This document shows positions 44,111 through 56,644 of a stretch of DNA of 64,000 bases, piece after piece. The DNA is from Epiperipatus broadwayi (taxonomy: Eukaryota; Onychophora; Udeonychophora; Euonychophora; Peripatidae). The DNA is taken from positions 248,001 to 312,000 of the forward strand of contig JAQFVV010000208.1 of NCBI GenBank assembly GCA_028023455.1. Reading direction: 5' to 3'. Positions within the stretch are counted from its first letter, which is position 1; the number at the start of each line of letters is the position of its first letter. The translations under genes were made by a program, and so were the position numbers. Below the pieces are notes generated by a model. It worked only from the letters and a program-made list of their open reading frames with translations. It was not told where the DNA came from and searched no databases.

Positions 44111-47100
44111 ATAATTTAATAAAGTTAGCATAAAGTTATTTTGTCAGGATAATTTTATTTACCCAGGTATTTTTTTTCCAAAGAATAATTTTCCAAAATC
44201 TTTTTTTTTTTACTATTAAATAAATGTGGTTTTTTTAATAATGATGACTTGTCATGTAAAATATATTTGCAGTAATATCAATCTTTATCTCTCCATTATT
44301 TTAAATAAAAGTTCAGAATAAACTTTTAAAAAGAATATTTCCTTTAAAACATTTACTGCAACTCTTTTAAAAACTGTATATTTTTCAAAATATTGAGAAT
44401 TAAAGTCTTTACCATATAGCTTTGCTTTTTCAGATATAGCTATCTTTTCTTCTGATAAAATACACTTAAATTAAATTTCTGACAAAATTTTCTTTCCAAT
44501 TTTCTCAACAATGTCCAAGATATTAAGATAACTAATGGTATATTTTTTCCATTACTATTTCTAAAATGGTATTTTTATTTAGTATCTGTAACTCCATCCT
44601 TACTTTCCTCAAATATACAATTATTACTGGTATGAATTCCATAGTTACTGCAAAGCTAGATTGTTTTCATAGACTATTTGGCAAGAAATCTTTGTTGCTT
44701 TAACAATGCATGATTTTAACTTAATAAAACTTATAATTTTTTAATACTCTCTTTTAAAATGATTCCAAGTAATAAATTATACAATACTTTGATATTTCAA
44801 AAAATAATAAATTATTAAGAGAGTTATTTAAAACACAGAATTGACTTATTAAAACATAGAATTGAATTGATTAAAGCATGCAATTAAGTCATTAAAGCAC
44901 CCAGAAACATATGAGCATCTGTTTTTATACCAAAATAAATTGATGATTTGATTGGCTATTAGGTCTTTATCTGGTGATCTAATTTATATATTATCCAAGA
45001 TTGCATAATTAAAATTAAAAATAAAACTTAAGACTCATTTTAAAATATTAGATATTATAATATTTAATTCTAAATTAATTTTATGCCTTTATTTAAACAA
45101 ATTAAAATTTTTAAAATAACATTTTAAAAATAATATTTTATTAATTTATCCAATATTTATTTTCAATGTATCTATTTTTAAAATTTTAACTTTATTAATG
45201 AATTACACATTTGTTTAAAAACTACTAATTAAATATTCTGAAATTACTTTTATCTTGTGACAAATAAATGTTTCACTTTTTAGTACAATTCTAAAGTAAT
45301 TTTGAAACTATCTAAAAATCTTTTAAGCACACAAGTATGAATATTTGTGTCACATGACCTTTAAATTCAAACAGTATGACAATTTTTGCTGTCTGCTAAC
45401 AGAAATAAATTTAATTACAAAAAATATTTAAAGAATAATAATATAATAGAATTTAGAATAATAATTTTGATACTATTTAATACACATGTATCCACCACAA
45501 AATATTATATTTTAAATAAATAATTTATACTACAAATATTAATTATAATTTTTATTTTAAATACACTAATTTATTTAATCTTAAGTTATTATTTTAAAAT
45601 TAACTTTTAGCACTTGTTTAACAAGACTTTTAATATATTATTTTACTATAGCCAGTTTTCTCAACCATACAAAATTACACTATCTAGCTTTACTTGACTA
45701 TTCTCACATATTGGTATAGTTTTTATGCATTTAATAATCTCTTTTTAGTTTAACAAAGCATTTTTCAAACATTACCAACATTACACAGTAGTCATACCAA
45801 TTAAAATATATTCTTAATTTAAATTTTTTTTAAAATTGACTAAGTGAATTTATTTGGACCTAATCAAAAGGGTACAATATATAAACTCTTAACATCCATA
45901 TCATGTGATGGTACTGGTCTGATGTCAAGGTCACTAATTTAACCTGGATTTTATTTATGTAATAAAAATATATCTTTGGCTAACTTAGCAACTTCTCTCC
46001 CCTACTCTTCTATGCAACACATATTGGACTGTTCCTAATCTTGACACATTAAAGATTTCCAAGTGTAAAAAAAAATAGAATGAAGTTTTACAAACTTATA
46101 TTAACATGAAATTTAAAAAAATCATCTTCCTTAATAATCTTGATTAAAGTTAGTGAGTGCGATGATAATGTCTCTTATGGATAAAGTCTGTAACTTTCCT
46201 TCATTATACTAAATAAATCCTTCTTTGACTGCTTGACTCCTTCAGTGATGCAGTCAGAATGATCTCACCTCACAGATGATTCCTTCATGAATCCATTTAG
46301 ACATTTTAGGTGAAATGTTTGATGTTTCTACAGGCATTGAGTATGTCAGCAAGTTAAGTACACCACCCTTCACTGTCTGGGGGAATAGCACTTTGATCCT
46401 ATGGTGACTTTGTTTAGCAAGAATGCATTATTTGATAAATTATATATATATATAAAAAATTAATTTCCTTTCAACTGATGACAATGATGCATACTTCTTA
46501 TGTTTTAATAATGACACAGTCTTTTATTTTTAAATTATCAATTCGATTTTCCCATAACTGCTGGAAATAAATAATCCTTTCTGTTTCAGAGTTTAACTAT
46601 AAGTTCATTTTAATTTTTACAAAGGGAAAACTATATAATTCAGCTTAGATTTTCATCTTTTTGTGTTTGATTTTATTATCTTAACAGAACATAGTTATCA
46701 CAGCCTTTGATGAAATAACAGAAAAGAATAGTGGTGTCTTTTTTATACTATGATTTCAATTTCAATTATTGCATATATATCCAAGCTAAACATATAACTA
46801 AGATTACATAATCAGATTTTATGATAAAATTAAGCAGTAAAACTTCATTCATTCATTTCCTTCATTATTTCTCTTTAAACACTCGATTATTTGTATATGA
46901 TTTGACATCGGGTCATTACTATCATGACATTAAAACATTGGTAAAATCTTATTGTTGACTTAATTATATAAATATAAAACAACTTTTTTTCATAATTAAT
47001 AAACTACTTTATCATAATATTATGTAAAGTTTAAACAAACTAGCTTTTGTTATGTGTGTATATATATGCATGGGTATATCATAGGGTATTTAAAAATATA

Positions 47101-47606
47101 TATTTAAGCATTTATTGTCTAGCTTATTTTCAAATGGTTTTAGTGTCTTGGGTAAACATTAGCAGGGTAATTTGGATAGGATTATATAGGTTGTACTTAC
47201 AATTCCCCTACCCTTTTATACCATCATCAAATTTTAACACTTAAATGAGATGTGCATAGTTATCATCTTGGAACATTTATATATATATATATATTTCTTT
47301 TATAGGAGGGTTATAGCACTTATTTATCTTCATTCCGTAGCACTTATGCAATTATTTTTATGTCCTTCTCTAACTCATTACCTTATAGTTTGTGTCATGC
47401 TATAGCAAGATTTCTTCATTGATCTCTCTCCCCTTTTCTAAACATTACTAGCATTATCAACATTATTGACTCTTTAATTTTGTTAACCTTATGATGGTTG
47501 TATAATTTGAACTTGACTGCCTCTGTGTCTCTGTTACAGAAGGCATATATCTGAACCCATAAGTCTTTTATCCTGCTCCTTTAGGCTTAATTGATTTCTG
47601 TAAGGT
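44111..47606. other. Unassigned A+T-rich sequence
   Basis: About 3.5 kb without a recognisable gene. At 46190-46440 the sequence is less A+T-rich, and the minus strand has a roughly 50-codon open stretch (SHHRIKVLFPQTVKGG onward) that looks coding-derived but is unassigned. A short (TA)n run lies near 46440. Confidence 0.4.
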
Positions 47607-47718
47607 CTGAACAGAATATGGAGTGTCCATCATATTGTATGAATCAGCTCCTATATCTCGGACTGAACAGAATATGGAGTGTCCATCATATTGTGTGGAT
47701 CAGTTCCTATATCTTGGT
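47607..47718. repeat. 56-bp tandem duplication
   Basis: CTGAACAGAATATGGAGTGT starts at 47607 and again at 47663. The two units differ at only a few positions. Confidence 0.9.
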
Positions 47719-47814
47719 CAGTTCTAAAATATTCCAGTAACTGTTTTCATACCTACCTGGGCATACTGTCATCATATGTAGCTGACTATATATATATATT
47801 GTAATCTTTAAATA

Positions 47815-48365
47815 ATAGGGAGGTGGGGACGTAGGTGGTAATGAAAAAAAATGAAAATTATGAAGAAAGAATGATGAATGATGAAAAGAAGAGGAAAGAA
47901 TGATACAAAAGGAAGATAAAGATGAAGAGATGAGAAATGGAAGGTGAGATGATATAATGGTGATATGAGAGAGTGATAATTGTAACCTAAATAATAAAGA
48001 TAAAGGGGGGAGTGATAAATAATGATGAAAGAAGATAATGAAATGAAGAGATGAGAAATAGGATATGAGATGAGAAGATGGAAATGGAAAAGAAGAAATG
48101 ATGATGATGATGAGAATGGAAGAAGATGAAAAAGACAAAGATAATGAAAGAGAGAAATGAGAAGATAAAAAAAGATAAACTATCGGAGATATGAGAAAAG
48201 AAGGAGCTGGAAATGAAATGATGAAATGGTGATAGGATGAAGATGAAGATGGGAAAGATGTCATGAGGAAGATGATGAGGAAGATGGCCAAATAAGGGAC
48301 AAAAATGATGGAATGAAGAAGATGGAAAATATGACAAGGAAGAATAAAATGATGAAGATAATGAT
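47815..48365 (+). repeat. 550-bp polypurine (GA-rich) tract
   Basis: The plus strand is almost free of C and rich in GATGAA/GAAGAT/AGATGA words; it looks like a diverged GAT/GAA simple repeat. The minus-strand frames of 194 and 116 codons here are Ser/Phe/His/Ile low-complexity products of this composition, not genes. Confidence 0.85.
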
Positions 48366-49787
48366 AAACTAAATATCCTAATCTATTCTATTAGAGACTC
48401 CTAATGACTTGGCTCAGTGGGATTACAATAAAATCAAGGATGAATGATGATCCAGAGATATACAATCAGACAAAGACTAAATCTAATGCCAATTCAAATA
48501 ACTATTATGGCATAATAATTTAACATAAATAATATAAAAGACATTTTAAATCATTATTTAATAGTTATTACTATCGGCCTATTATCAGATCATCACTCTT
48601 TGTTGGAAGACTATCTCGCTAAATTATATTGACAATGCAACAAGAGTAAACAATCTCAGGGGTTTTAAAACTAAACTCTTGTGCAAAATAAAAGTTTAAG
48701 TTGCTTAATAAATGATTGCTTGGACTAATAAACAAGTGAGTGATATTTTGGCCGACCATAAGATAACTATCTTATGTTCAATCATAGCATAATAAAGAAA
48801 ATATATCAATTTAAAAATTTGATTATTTAATCTAAATTTAAACCAATTATGGCCTATTACCCAAGACATCACTCTAGCTGAAAAAGGACAAGGGTACTTT
48901 TTATGCCTTTCCACATACTCACAGACAACCTACTAATGACATTAAATGCAGATGGATTTTAAATTTTAAACTATACAAGATAATATAAAAAATGTGCAGT
49001 TTTAAACAAGGTAAATACTCTTTTGAATCACTAATATTCTCCATCTCACATTGCATAATCTTCAGTCTAAGAAGATATAATAATAACTTGAAAATCAATT
49101 TTAAAATGAACATTCTATTAAGTATCTGTAATTATATGATTATCTGTTACTGTGATTCAATCTGAGAATCACAAAGATTAGCATGGCTTTATATAATTTA
49201 AACCAATATAAAAATATATTTTGTATACTTTATGAAATTTTTGTGAACTTTTGGAACCCAAGACAATATCATATAAAAGAAAAACAAACAGAAACGAAAC
49301 TTTTTAAATAATAATAAATTTGGTTTATTAATAACAATAAAAAATAAATATTTACAAAAAATTACTGGAACAAACATTGCCAAGATGGCGCTGTTATCTT
49401 TTAAACATTTTGACTAACAATCTTTATTTTGACTTACAGAAATTGTGACTAAAGCTACTGATTATTCCTCTTTAACTCTTTTTTAACTGTTTATTTTAAC
49501 AAACAACAAAAAATAATAATTACAAGAGTAAAGAGAGACTATTTGATATTTAATTCTATCCAAATAATCTCCTTACAATATTAAGAATTCTAAATCTCTT
49601 TACTTTAATTATAATGGTATGAGCTTAACAAACATAACCTTAAGTTTAATTGACACATTTCATAATACTGTGGTATTATTTAACAACCAGAATAATACAC
49701 TAATAGGTTTATATTATATACTATGAGCTAGGCAAAAGCTAAGCTGGGACTAGCATATACAGCATATATTTTAAAATTATCATTAAG
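48366..49787. other. Unassigned A+T-rich sequence
   Basis: Nothing recognised. Confidence 0.5.
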
Positions 49788-49883
49788 TACACTGACACTA
49801 AAACAGGCAAAACTCACTATAGTATTGCCACACACAGCTGGAGGGTTGCATTAGATCCTAAGATCTAGGTGCAATGCTCTCAG

Positions 49884-49942
49884 ATCCAAGGCTCCTCACT
49901 GATGAAGGCCACAAACCAGAAACTAGTCTGGGGATATTGGAT
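49884..49942 (+). ncRNA. Candidate hammerhead ribozyme A4
   Basis: Core CUGAUGA (49899-49905), GAAAC (49919-49923), 2-nt loop UA, triplet GUC with the scissile bond after 49928. Stem I: UCCUCA/UGGGGA (one G-U), internal loop GGC/UA, AUCCAA/UUGGAU. Stem II is GG/CC, shortened by one mutation (ACC for GCC), with an unpaired A on each side. This is the best family A copy overall. Confidence 0.65.
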
Positions 49943-50337
49943 GAGTCAACACTAGATAGGAGTTTTATGCACAAGCCTTCTGGCATCCATTGATTACTCT
50001 AGCTTGCTGTGTGTGGCAATATGTATAGTGAGTTTTGCCTGTTTTAAAACAGTTGTACACAAGCATATGTAGTGGTGGTCATGTGATGTTTATTGGCTTA
50101 AAATCAATTCTGCCTAATAGGATAGTGGTGACTATTGTTATTGAAGAACCTAAAACACCAAAATGTATGGGTGCTGAACTGAGTTCAAACCCATATGACT
50201 ACATAAGCTGATGGGCTTGGATTAAAAACATTAAGGTGTTTTCAATTTAAGACTCATAGTTTCATTGTTAAATGGAAATAAAAGGTGACTGTTGGAGGGT
50301 TGCATTAGATCCTAAGATCTAGGTGCAGTGCTCTCAG

Positions 50338-50396
50338 ATCCAAGGCTCCTCACTGACCAAGGCCACAAGCCAGAAACTAGTCTGGGGATATTGGAT
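50338..50396 (+). ncRNA. Hammerhead ribozyme A5, G8 mutated
   Basis: Stem I, stem II (GGC/GCC), GAAAC and GUC are all intact, but the first box reads CUGACCA, so the catalytic G8 is C. The scaffold is better than in A4 while the general acid nucleotide is lost, predicting no cleavage at 50382. Confidence 0.6.
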
Positions 50397-50557
50397 GAGT
50401 AGGCACTAGATAAGGATTTTAGGCACAAGCCTTCTGGCATCCATTGATTACTCTAGCTTGCTGTGTGTGGCAATACGTATAGTGAGTTTTGCCTGTTTTA
50501 AAGCAGTTATACACAAGCATAAGTAGTGGTGGTCATGTGATGTTTACACTGACACTA

Positions 50558-52929
50558 TTAAGATTATAGCTAGTGATGCATTTAAGTAAATCTAAGCTAA
50601 CTTTAAATTAAATTAGATGCATGGGCCACTCATCAGAGGTCATTTTTACACATATTTCAATAAATTCTGTCCACATAAAAATAATTAAACCAAATGTTTT
50701 GTAAAATTGGAATTTAAAAGACTTACAATTCCAGCGGTGAAAACTCTGGATGAACATATTAAACTTAGTATGTGTGAATTGTCACTTATAAACATATGCA
50801 TAATCTACATACTTAAAAATAAATATAAATTATTGTCAGTTGTTTTGTGGATGATAAACTATCATAACAGCACAATTCAGACATTGATATACCTTTAAGC
50901 CTTAAAAATAGCTAAATACAACCTGAAGAAACAAAGTTCCTCAAACAAACACATCCTGTCATTACACATCTAAAGCAAATGCAACATCACCTGCTGTGAG
51001 GGAAATAGCAGTAACACATCATGAGTGATAGGACAAACTAAATACATATATGCTCTGCAGAGCTGAACATCTTCCTAAGAAAGTGGTGCCTTCCAAAAGT
51101 ACCTATCTTTTAGGCAGAAAAGAGGATGTCTGGACCTTGTCTCGGTGCATCAGGAACAGGAAGGACTCACCAGGAAAATATGATCCTCTTCACGGTGTCT
51201 AAACACTTTCAAAACATGTGATTACAATCACTAAAATACAATATCTTATAATAATCCTCACTGGGAATGGAAACCATCACCTCGTGGAAAAGCAATAAAA
51301 TAAGGATGGAGGACTTTGTCTATACCATCAGGCATACTAATAATAATCACCAAAGCTTGCTCAATGAGGCTAACAAATACTAATATATTATTAAAAAATA
51401 CTTTTAATTCATTTGATTAATCAAAAACCAAAAAAATATTTTTGTCTTTAATCATAACTTAGGTTATTATATGTAAATTAAATAAAGACATGGGATGTAC
51501 ATAAATTAATTCAGTCACTAGTTTTAAAATAATAATTGAATTAATTCATTTATGGATACCCATACTTTTATTTTAAGTTATATAAAACAACCAAAATTAT
51601 GATTGAAGAAAAAAATATATTTTACTTTTTACTATTCAAATATTTTGTGACTGACTTTTTTAATTATTCATATGTAAATTTGAAAACTGATAATATAAAC
51701 CATATTGCTATATTTCCAGCAATCATTTACAAGCTTTTTGTGGGTTATGAAGATATCATTGTAACAAGATGTTGCATCAAAGTGAGAGACTTTATTTGGA
51801 AAAAAAGCATTGAAGTCAATTTACTTATTACAGCAATCTATTGAGACATTTTGCTTTTTCTTTTAATTGTGAAATTCATATATATTTTCATTCCAACACA
51901 AAATATAAAGATGTCAGGATAATCAAAAATGTGATGACTTCAAATAAATTTTGACAAGCCTTGATGTGTTTGATCATTGTTCTCAGATTTCACATGTTTT
52001 GTGAGATTACTTTAAGAAAATTTTTGAATGACCAAAATTTCAATTTTTTTTTGCAAGTTTTATTATGATTTACAATTAATTTTCCACCATAATTGTATCA
52101 TAATTATTAAAAATCAAAAATATTCACGATTACACATTTATTCTAAACATATATGTTTTAATTTAAAAAATAGAAGGTAATAAATGTCAGCATAATGTTA
52201 ACAAAGCAAATTAGAGAATTCCAATAAACACATCTTTTTAAATTAATTACCAATATGATAGTGACTGTCTGTTAAAATATATTGCAAGATTGTAAAAATA
52301 TAAAAAAAATTGATATTGTAAAGCATAATTTGATAGATATTTATTCATTTGCATTTTAAACACAAATATCAATAAAATAAATAAATCATTGATTTTATGA
52401 AATCAATCTGCTCCTATTAATCATTAAATGATAAAACTGGTCTTTGTTTTTATTATCTTATTCTTTTTTGATTTTCAAATTTAAAATATGATTTTTTTAG
52501 AATTTATTTTATTTGTAAACATACATTTCTACCAAATCAAGTTCATTTTAATATGCTGTCTATTGTGTATTACTGAAAACTTACTGAATCAATATCAATG
52601 CAACTTGAAATTTGATTTTTAACACTATTATACTGGGAAAATGACTGCATAATATTAAAATAGTGCATTATCATCAATACCTAATATACAAAATTTTACA
52701 AAAATCAATTCAATAAACATATGTTAAAAATTGGTTCAAGATTTTATCCAAATAAACCACTGAATAAACAGAATTTCTGTGTTAAATAAAAGCTTTTAAA
52801 AAGAGAGAGTGAGGAAGTAAAATACTTACAAACAATTAAAAGTAACAGTTATATTTTTATATGTTGAGTTATCTGCTCAAAGATAAAAAAAATAGCTATC
52901 CAATGGAATTCTAAGACCAAAAAAAACAT
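50558..52929. other. Unassigned; moderately complex stretch at 50930-51360
   Basis: No gene recognised. The part at 50930-51360 is less A+T-rich and has small inverted words such as CTGCAGAG/CTCTGCAG, but no readable protein remnant. The 81-codon frame at 51599-51844 has no domain. Confidence 0.4.
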
Positions 52930-53158
52930 CACTTGATCTTTATGGTTCGGTGTTCTAGTAGAATGGTACATACATGGTCTGCTACTTAAGACACAAAAGT
53001 TTTTTTCCCCTTTTTAACCATTAGTTTGTATTCTTTCAATTTCTGTTCAACAAGGTGACAGATCTCACCAATATACTTACACATTCACATGGTATTTCAT
53101 AAATGCAGTTTTTGTTTTTCAGCATTCCACGTTTAGGCTTTATAGAAATTACAATTCT
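52930..53158 (-). mobile_element. Penelope-like element, GIY-YIG endonuclease fragment, minus strand
   Basis: The minus strand translates in broken frames to KPKRGMLKNKNCIYEIPCEC and then an IGE-x-LVEQKLKEYKLMVKKG-like segment. This is the Cys-rich start and YIGE part of the Penelope GIY-YIG endonuclease. Its 5' side abuts the next, divergently oriented Penelope fragment, making a head-to-head pair. Confidence 0.6.
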
Positions 53159-53194
53159 TCAAAGTTTGCTATAGCTGGTGGAAAAATAATTATT

Positions 53195-53690
53195 GGTACT
53201 ATAAATGTATCCATATATATCAGGAATGGCGGACAAATTAAAGAACATCTGCCATCAATATAACATTAGAACTGCTTTCCAAAGCCATATCACATTTCAA
53301 GGAATTATAACTTCTAGAAAGTTAAACTTGAAATTCTGAAAAACGAAAAATGTACCTATGAAATATGTGAATGGGGAAGGAGATATATTGTTGAGACATA
53401 TTGTTTCATTGGACAATTATTGAAAGAGAACAAACTAATTGTTAGAAAAGAAAATTGTGTCTTACAGTTGTAGACCATATATGTATTAATGAATATATGT
53501 TCGATTGAGAAAATACAAGGTGCAAAGAAAAAATTTCAAAAAAACTGCTCATATGACAATGGCAAATAATCATACAAGTCAATCCAGTGTGTCAATACAT
53601 AATGTCAGGAAGCCTCTAATTAACTTTGCTCTTTAGAAAAAGATTTTTAAAAATTTGAAGAATCAGGAGGATTTGAACTAATCATCAAAT
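53195..53690 (+). mobile_element. Penelope-like element, end of RT region and GIY-YIG endonuclease
   Basis: Readable blocks are MADKLKNICHQYNIRTAFQS (53227; linker before the endonuclease) and, after a frameshift, KCTYEICEWGRRYIVETYCF (53348), equal to the CxxCGxxYIGET core with Cys and Gly changes. LLKENKLIVRKENC and a YDNGK-like block follow. Frames are broken, so dead. A family C unit follows at 53713. Confidence 0.65.
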
Positions 53691-53712
53691 TTCTACTAAT
53701 TGTTTCCTTTGA

Positions 53713-53880
53713 CAGAATAGCTCCATTGGTTAGAACATTGCCTAAAAATTTGATATCTAAGAATATAAAGGTGTTTGACACATAGGTGAATATTGTACTG
53801 GTCAGGCTGGCAACACTTTAAGAAAAGTGGAGAATACTACTACTCAAAACATTTTAAAATCTAGTAACCTCAATTGTCTC
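53713..53880 (+). repeat. Family C unit as 3' tail of the Penelope fragment
   Basis: GACAGAATAGCTCCATTGG (53714), GGCTGGCAACACTTTAAGAA, then AGTGGAGAATACTACTACTC-AAAAC are collinear with copy C3 at 29550. The core is decayed (TTTAAGAA for CCTGAAGAA, AAAAC for GAAAC). Its place right behind the endonuclease ties family C to this PLE. Confidence 0.6.
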
Positions 53881-54984
53881 TTTGGGTGTTATTACTAACA
53901 GTTCTTCATATTTAAAATATTTAAGTAAGGTTTAAAATTTTCTAAACATTAATGATAGATGATGGAAATAGTCCCACATATTACCACAACTAATATACCA
54001 TTATCACTAACCTTCAGGTAAACATTGAATGACATTGTATTGGTATTAATACTCCTAGCCAAAAAAAATATGTAATTGATAAAGAACTAAATAGTTAATG
54101 ACTTGGTGTCAGATCCACATACATATATAATTATTCAAATTTGCATATTCATCTGCATAAATAAAATGGTTTCTTTATTCTTTCTAACTTAATGCTGAGT
54201 GCACTTTTGGTGAAGTTCACCATAAACATAGCTCCCTTCACTGAAAGAGGATACTCATCTTTAGGCTATAATGAAAAAAGAAACTACATAATAACAGAGA
54301 CAAACAAATGTATGCAAATTTGAAATACAAATGAAGGGAAAAATCAATACTATATATCTATATAATCATGTTGGTTTAAATTCAAATTCTTGTGGGTGGG
54401 GTTACAATTTTTAGACTTTTAGCTTGTTTAAAAAAAAACAGTTAAAAGAGATTTCCAAATATATAGCTACATTAATTTTAATTTCCATTTTAGTTATAAA
54501 GATATCAAATCATGGAGTCTATGTTCCTTCCCTCCTAAATAAAATTTCTACTCACAGTACATATTTCTTTGCTATAAGTCCAGAATATATTTGTAAAAGT
54601 AAAATAAGATACAACACAAAATTTTAAGCAAAAGAAAGTAAGTGTATTCTCCTTGCTGAATTTGTTTCTGTAGCTATAGTATAACAAATTTCAGTCTTTT
54701 TCTTTTCCCCTGTTAACACTATCTAGTGAACATGTGATTTTTTTTTAATCCTCATAATGTATGGTTACCATTCAATATAATTTAATAAAATTTATTTCAT
54801 TTTTAAATTTAATAAATAAAGTATCCATTTACTCTCCATTTATTCCAAATTAATAAACATATTTATTAAATATAAAACCTTTATTTATTTATTTATTTTC
54901 TTTATTTAGTTATTTATATACTACAATGGCAACTATACTTGGCAACATGTGAAAATCACAATGTATATGCAATGCTAAATAGTA
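53881..54984. other. Unassigned A+T-rich sequence
   Basis: Nothing recognised. Confidence 0.5.
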
Positions 54985-55745
54985 TTTTAATATTGAATAA
55001 ATATAATGCCATGTGAAATTTACTAAGTCTATTTTAATTACAGGGGATTTGAATTCAGACTTTCAAGCTCCCTTCAACTATCCACTCCAACTTATATAAC
55101 TGATTCATATGACCATATACATGTGAAAAAGATAAATGATCTCCAATACTCATATTTCATGCTGAATCAGCACGTAATTGAACTGCCCTCTAACTGCCAT
55201 ATTCAATAACTTTTTACAGGTAGAAAATGGACCACTTCTTATACTATTTTAGATCATTTTATTTAGAGTTATCCAGAAAAATAACAACCAGAAAACAAAC
55301 CTAAATCAGCCTATATATTTTAATGTAAAATGATTTTTAAACAACTGATATTAATTTTACAAAGTAGAGATAATTCACTCCCTTATAAACACATGTTATT
55401 TTAATATTGAATAGATATAATGGCACATGCAATTTATCAATTTTTTTTAATAATAATTGATCAGCTCTCAAGCTGCTATTTCCAATAAGTTTTTACAGTA
55501 ACAAAATGGACAAATTTTTACTGTATTTTAGATCATTTTATTTAGAGTTATTCAAAATAATAACAACCAGAGAACAAACATAAATCACCCTATATTTCAC
55601 TCACTTCTAAAACTTTATAATAAATAACTAAATAAAAAAATATACAAGTCCATTTTCTTACATTAGAAAATTACTGAATGTGGCAGCTAGAGGACAGTTC
55701 AATTATTTAAAATAGACGGAAAATTTCACATGACATTATATTTAT
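54985..55745. mobile_element. Composite repeat with inverted ends and inner duplication
   Basis: AATATAATGCCATGTGAAATTT (54999) is inverted at AAATTTCACATGACATTATATTT (55721). A second, direct copy of the left end (TTTAATATTGAATAGATATAATGGCACATG) starts near 55402. The block CAATAACTTTTTACAG through AACAACCAGAAAACAAAC (55203-55300) is repeated near 55490-55580. Inserted near 55030-55175 on the minus strand is a family B end including GAAATATGAGTATTGGAGATC and CTGATTCAGC, i.e. half a hammerhead. No coding. Confidence 0.55.
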
Positions 55746-56644
55746 ATATATTATGTGTAATCATTGTCTTAACTTTTATTTTACATATTTATGAATATTA
55801 ATGTTGTAAGAAAAATAGAGATGTTTTATGAGAATAGTTGCCTATATTTAATCATTTTTAATTTTTATTATTTTTATTAGGTGAAATAAATGAAAATATA
55901 AAATTTTCTAAAAGGCTGTTTAATGATAAATTTAAATATGATTTTTATGGAATTGACATATCTAATTTCCTTTATAAAGATTATCACAAAGACATTCTGA
56001 AGAAATACAATGTTGATTGTTTTCATTAAAAGGATATAGTGAAAAATAGAATATATTGGAAATATACAGTTATTCATGATGTCTAAGAAAGAGAGCATCG
56101 AAAAATATTAAATTAACAGAAAATGTTATCAATATGTTCTATTGGGAATGTATTTGTGTTCTACAGATTGGTTTGTAACATCATTGCAAAACTTACATTT
56201 AATGTAATTTTATTAGTTTTACTTATTTTGTCTTTTTTACTATTTTTTCTCTTGGAATTAGAGTAACTCTATTTATTTGTGAATTATAAAAATGATGATA
56301 CAATAATTTAGTATAATTGATTTTTTAATAATTTGTTGTTGATAGATAATGCAAGGGAATAAAAACTATCAAATATTACTATAGGTTTATTATAGATTTT
56401 GAAGTTAACTGCTATCCATATCATAATAAATGTCTTCTTTTTTTATATTAACCAGCAATTCTTCTTTTCATTCTGTTCTTTAACTGTAAATAGAGTCTTT
56501 AAACCATATTTATAGCTATGAATATGTAATATTAGCCAATTTAATATTTTTTCCAAAGCTGAATTCACAATTATATTTATTTAATCTCAATTTCCTCATT
56601 ATATGACAACTAAAAAACTGTTCAGCAAAGCAAAAAACAAAATG
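55746..56644. other. Unassigned A+T-rich sequence
   Basis: Nothing recognised. Confidence 0.5.

Larger units (their letters stand above)
49788..50557 (+). mobile_element. Complete hammerhead repeat element, family A, with 13-bp TSD
   Basis: TACACTGACACTA occurs at 49788-49800 and 50545-50557 and brackets a 744-bp insert. The insert starts with about 38 nt (AAACAGGCAAAACTCACTAT onward) that is the reverse complement of a segment inside the monomer (ATAGTGAGTTTTGCCTGTTT near 50020 and 50480). Then come hammerhead A4, most of a monomer, hammerhead A5 and a partial monomer. Cleavage at A4 and A5 would release a 454-nt unit (49929-50382). A B-box-like GAGTTCAAACCC lies near 50181. No protein is encoded. 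An inverted 5' stub plus tandem terminal repeats is reminiscent of Penelope-like insertions; the small tandem ribozyme-bearing design also fits retrozymes. Confidence 0.8.

Noticed and set aside
46190-46440. Minus-strand coding-like stretch as Ty3/gypsy reverse transcriptase
   Set aside because: Open for about 50 codons, but the residues do not match the start of the domain well enough, and no catalytic block is present.
47707-48337. Minus-strand open frames of 194 and 116 codons
   Set aside because: They are Ser/Phe/His/Ile low-complexity translations of the complement of a polypurine tract; two frames are open at once, which is a composition effect.
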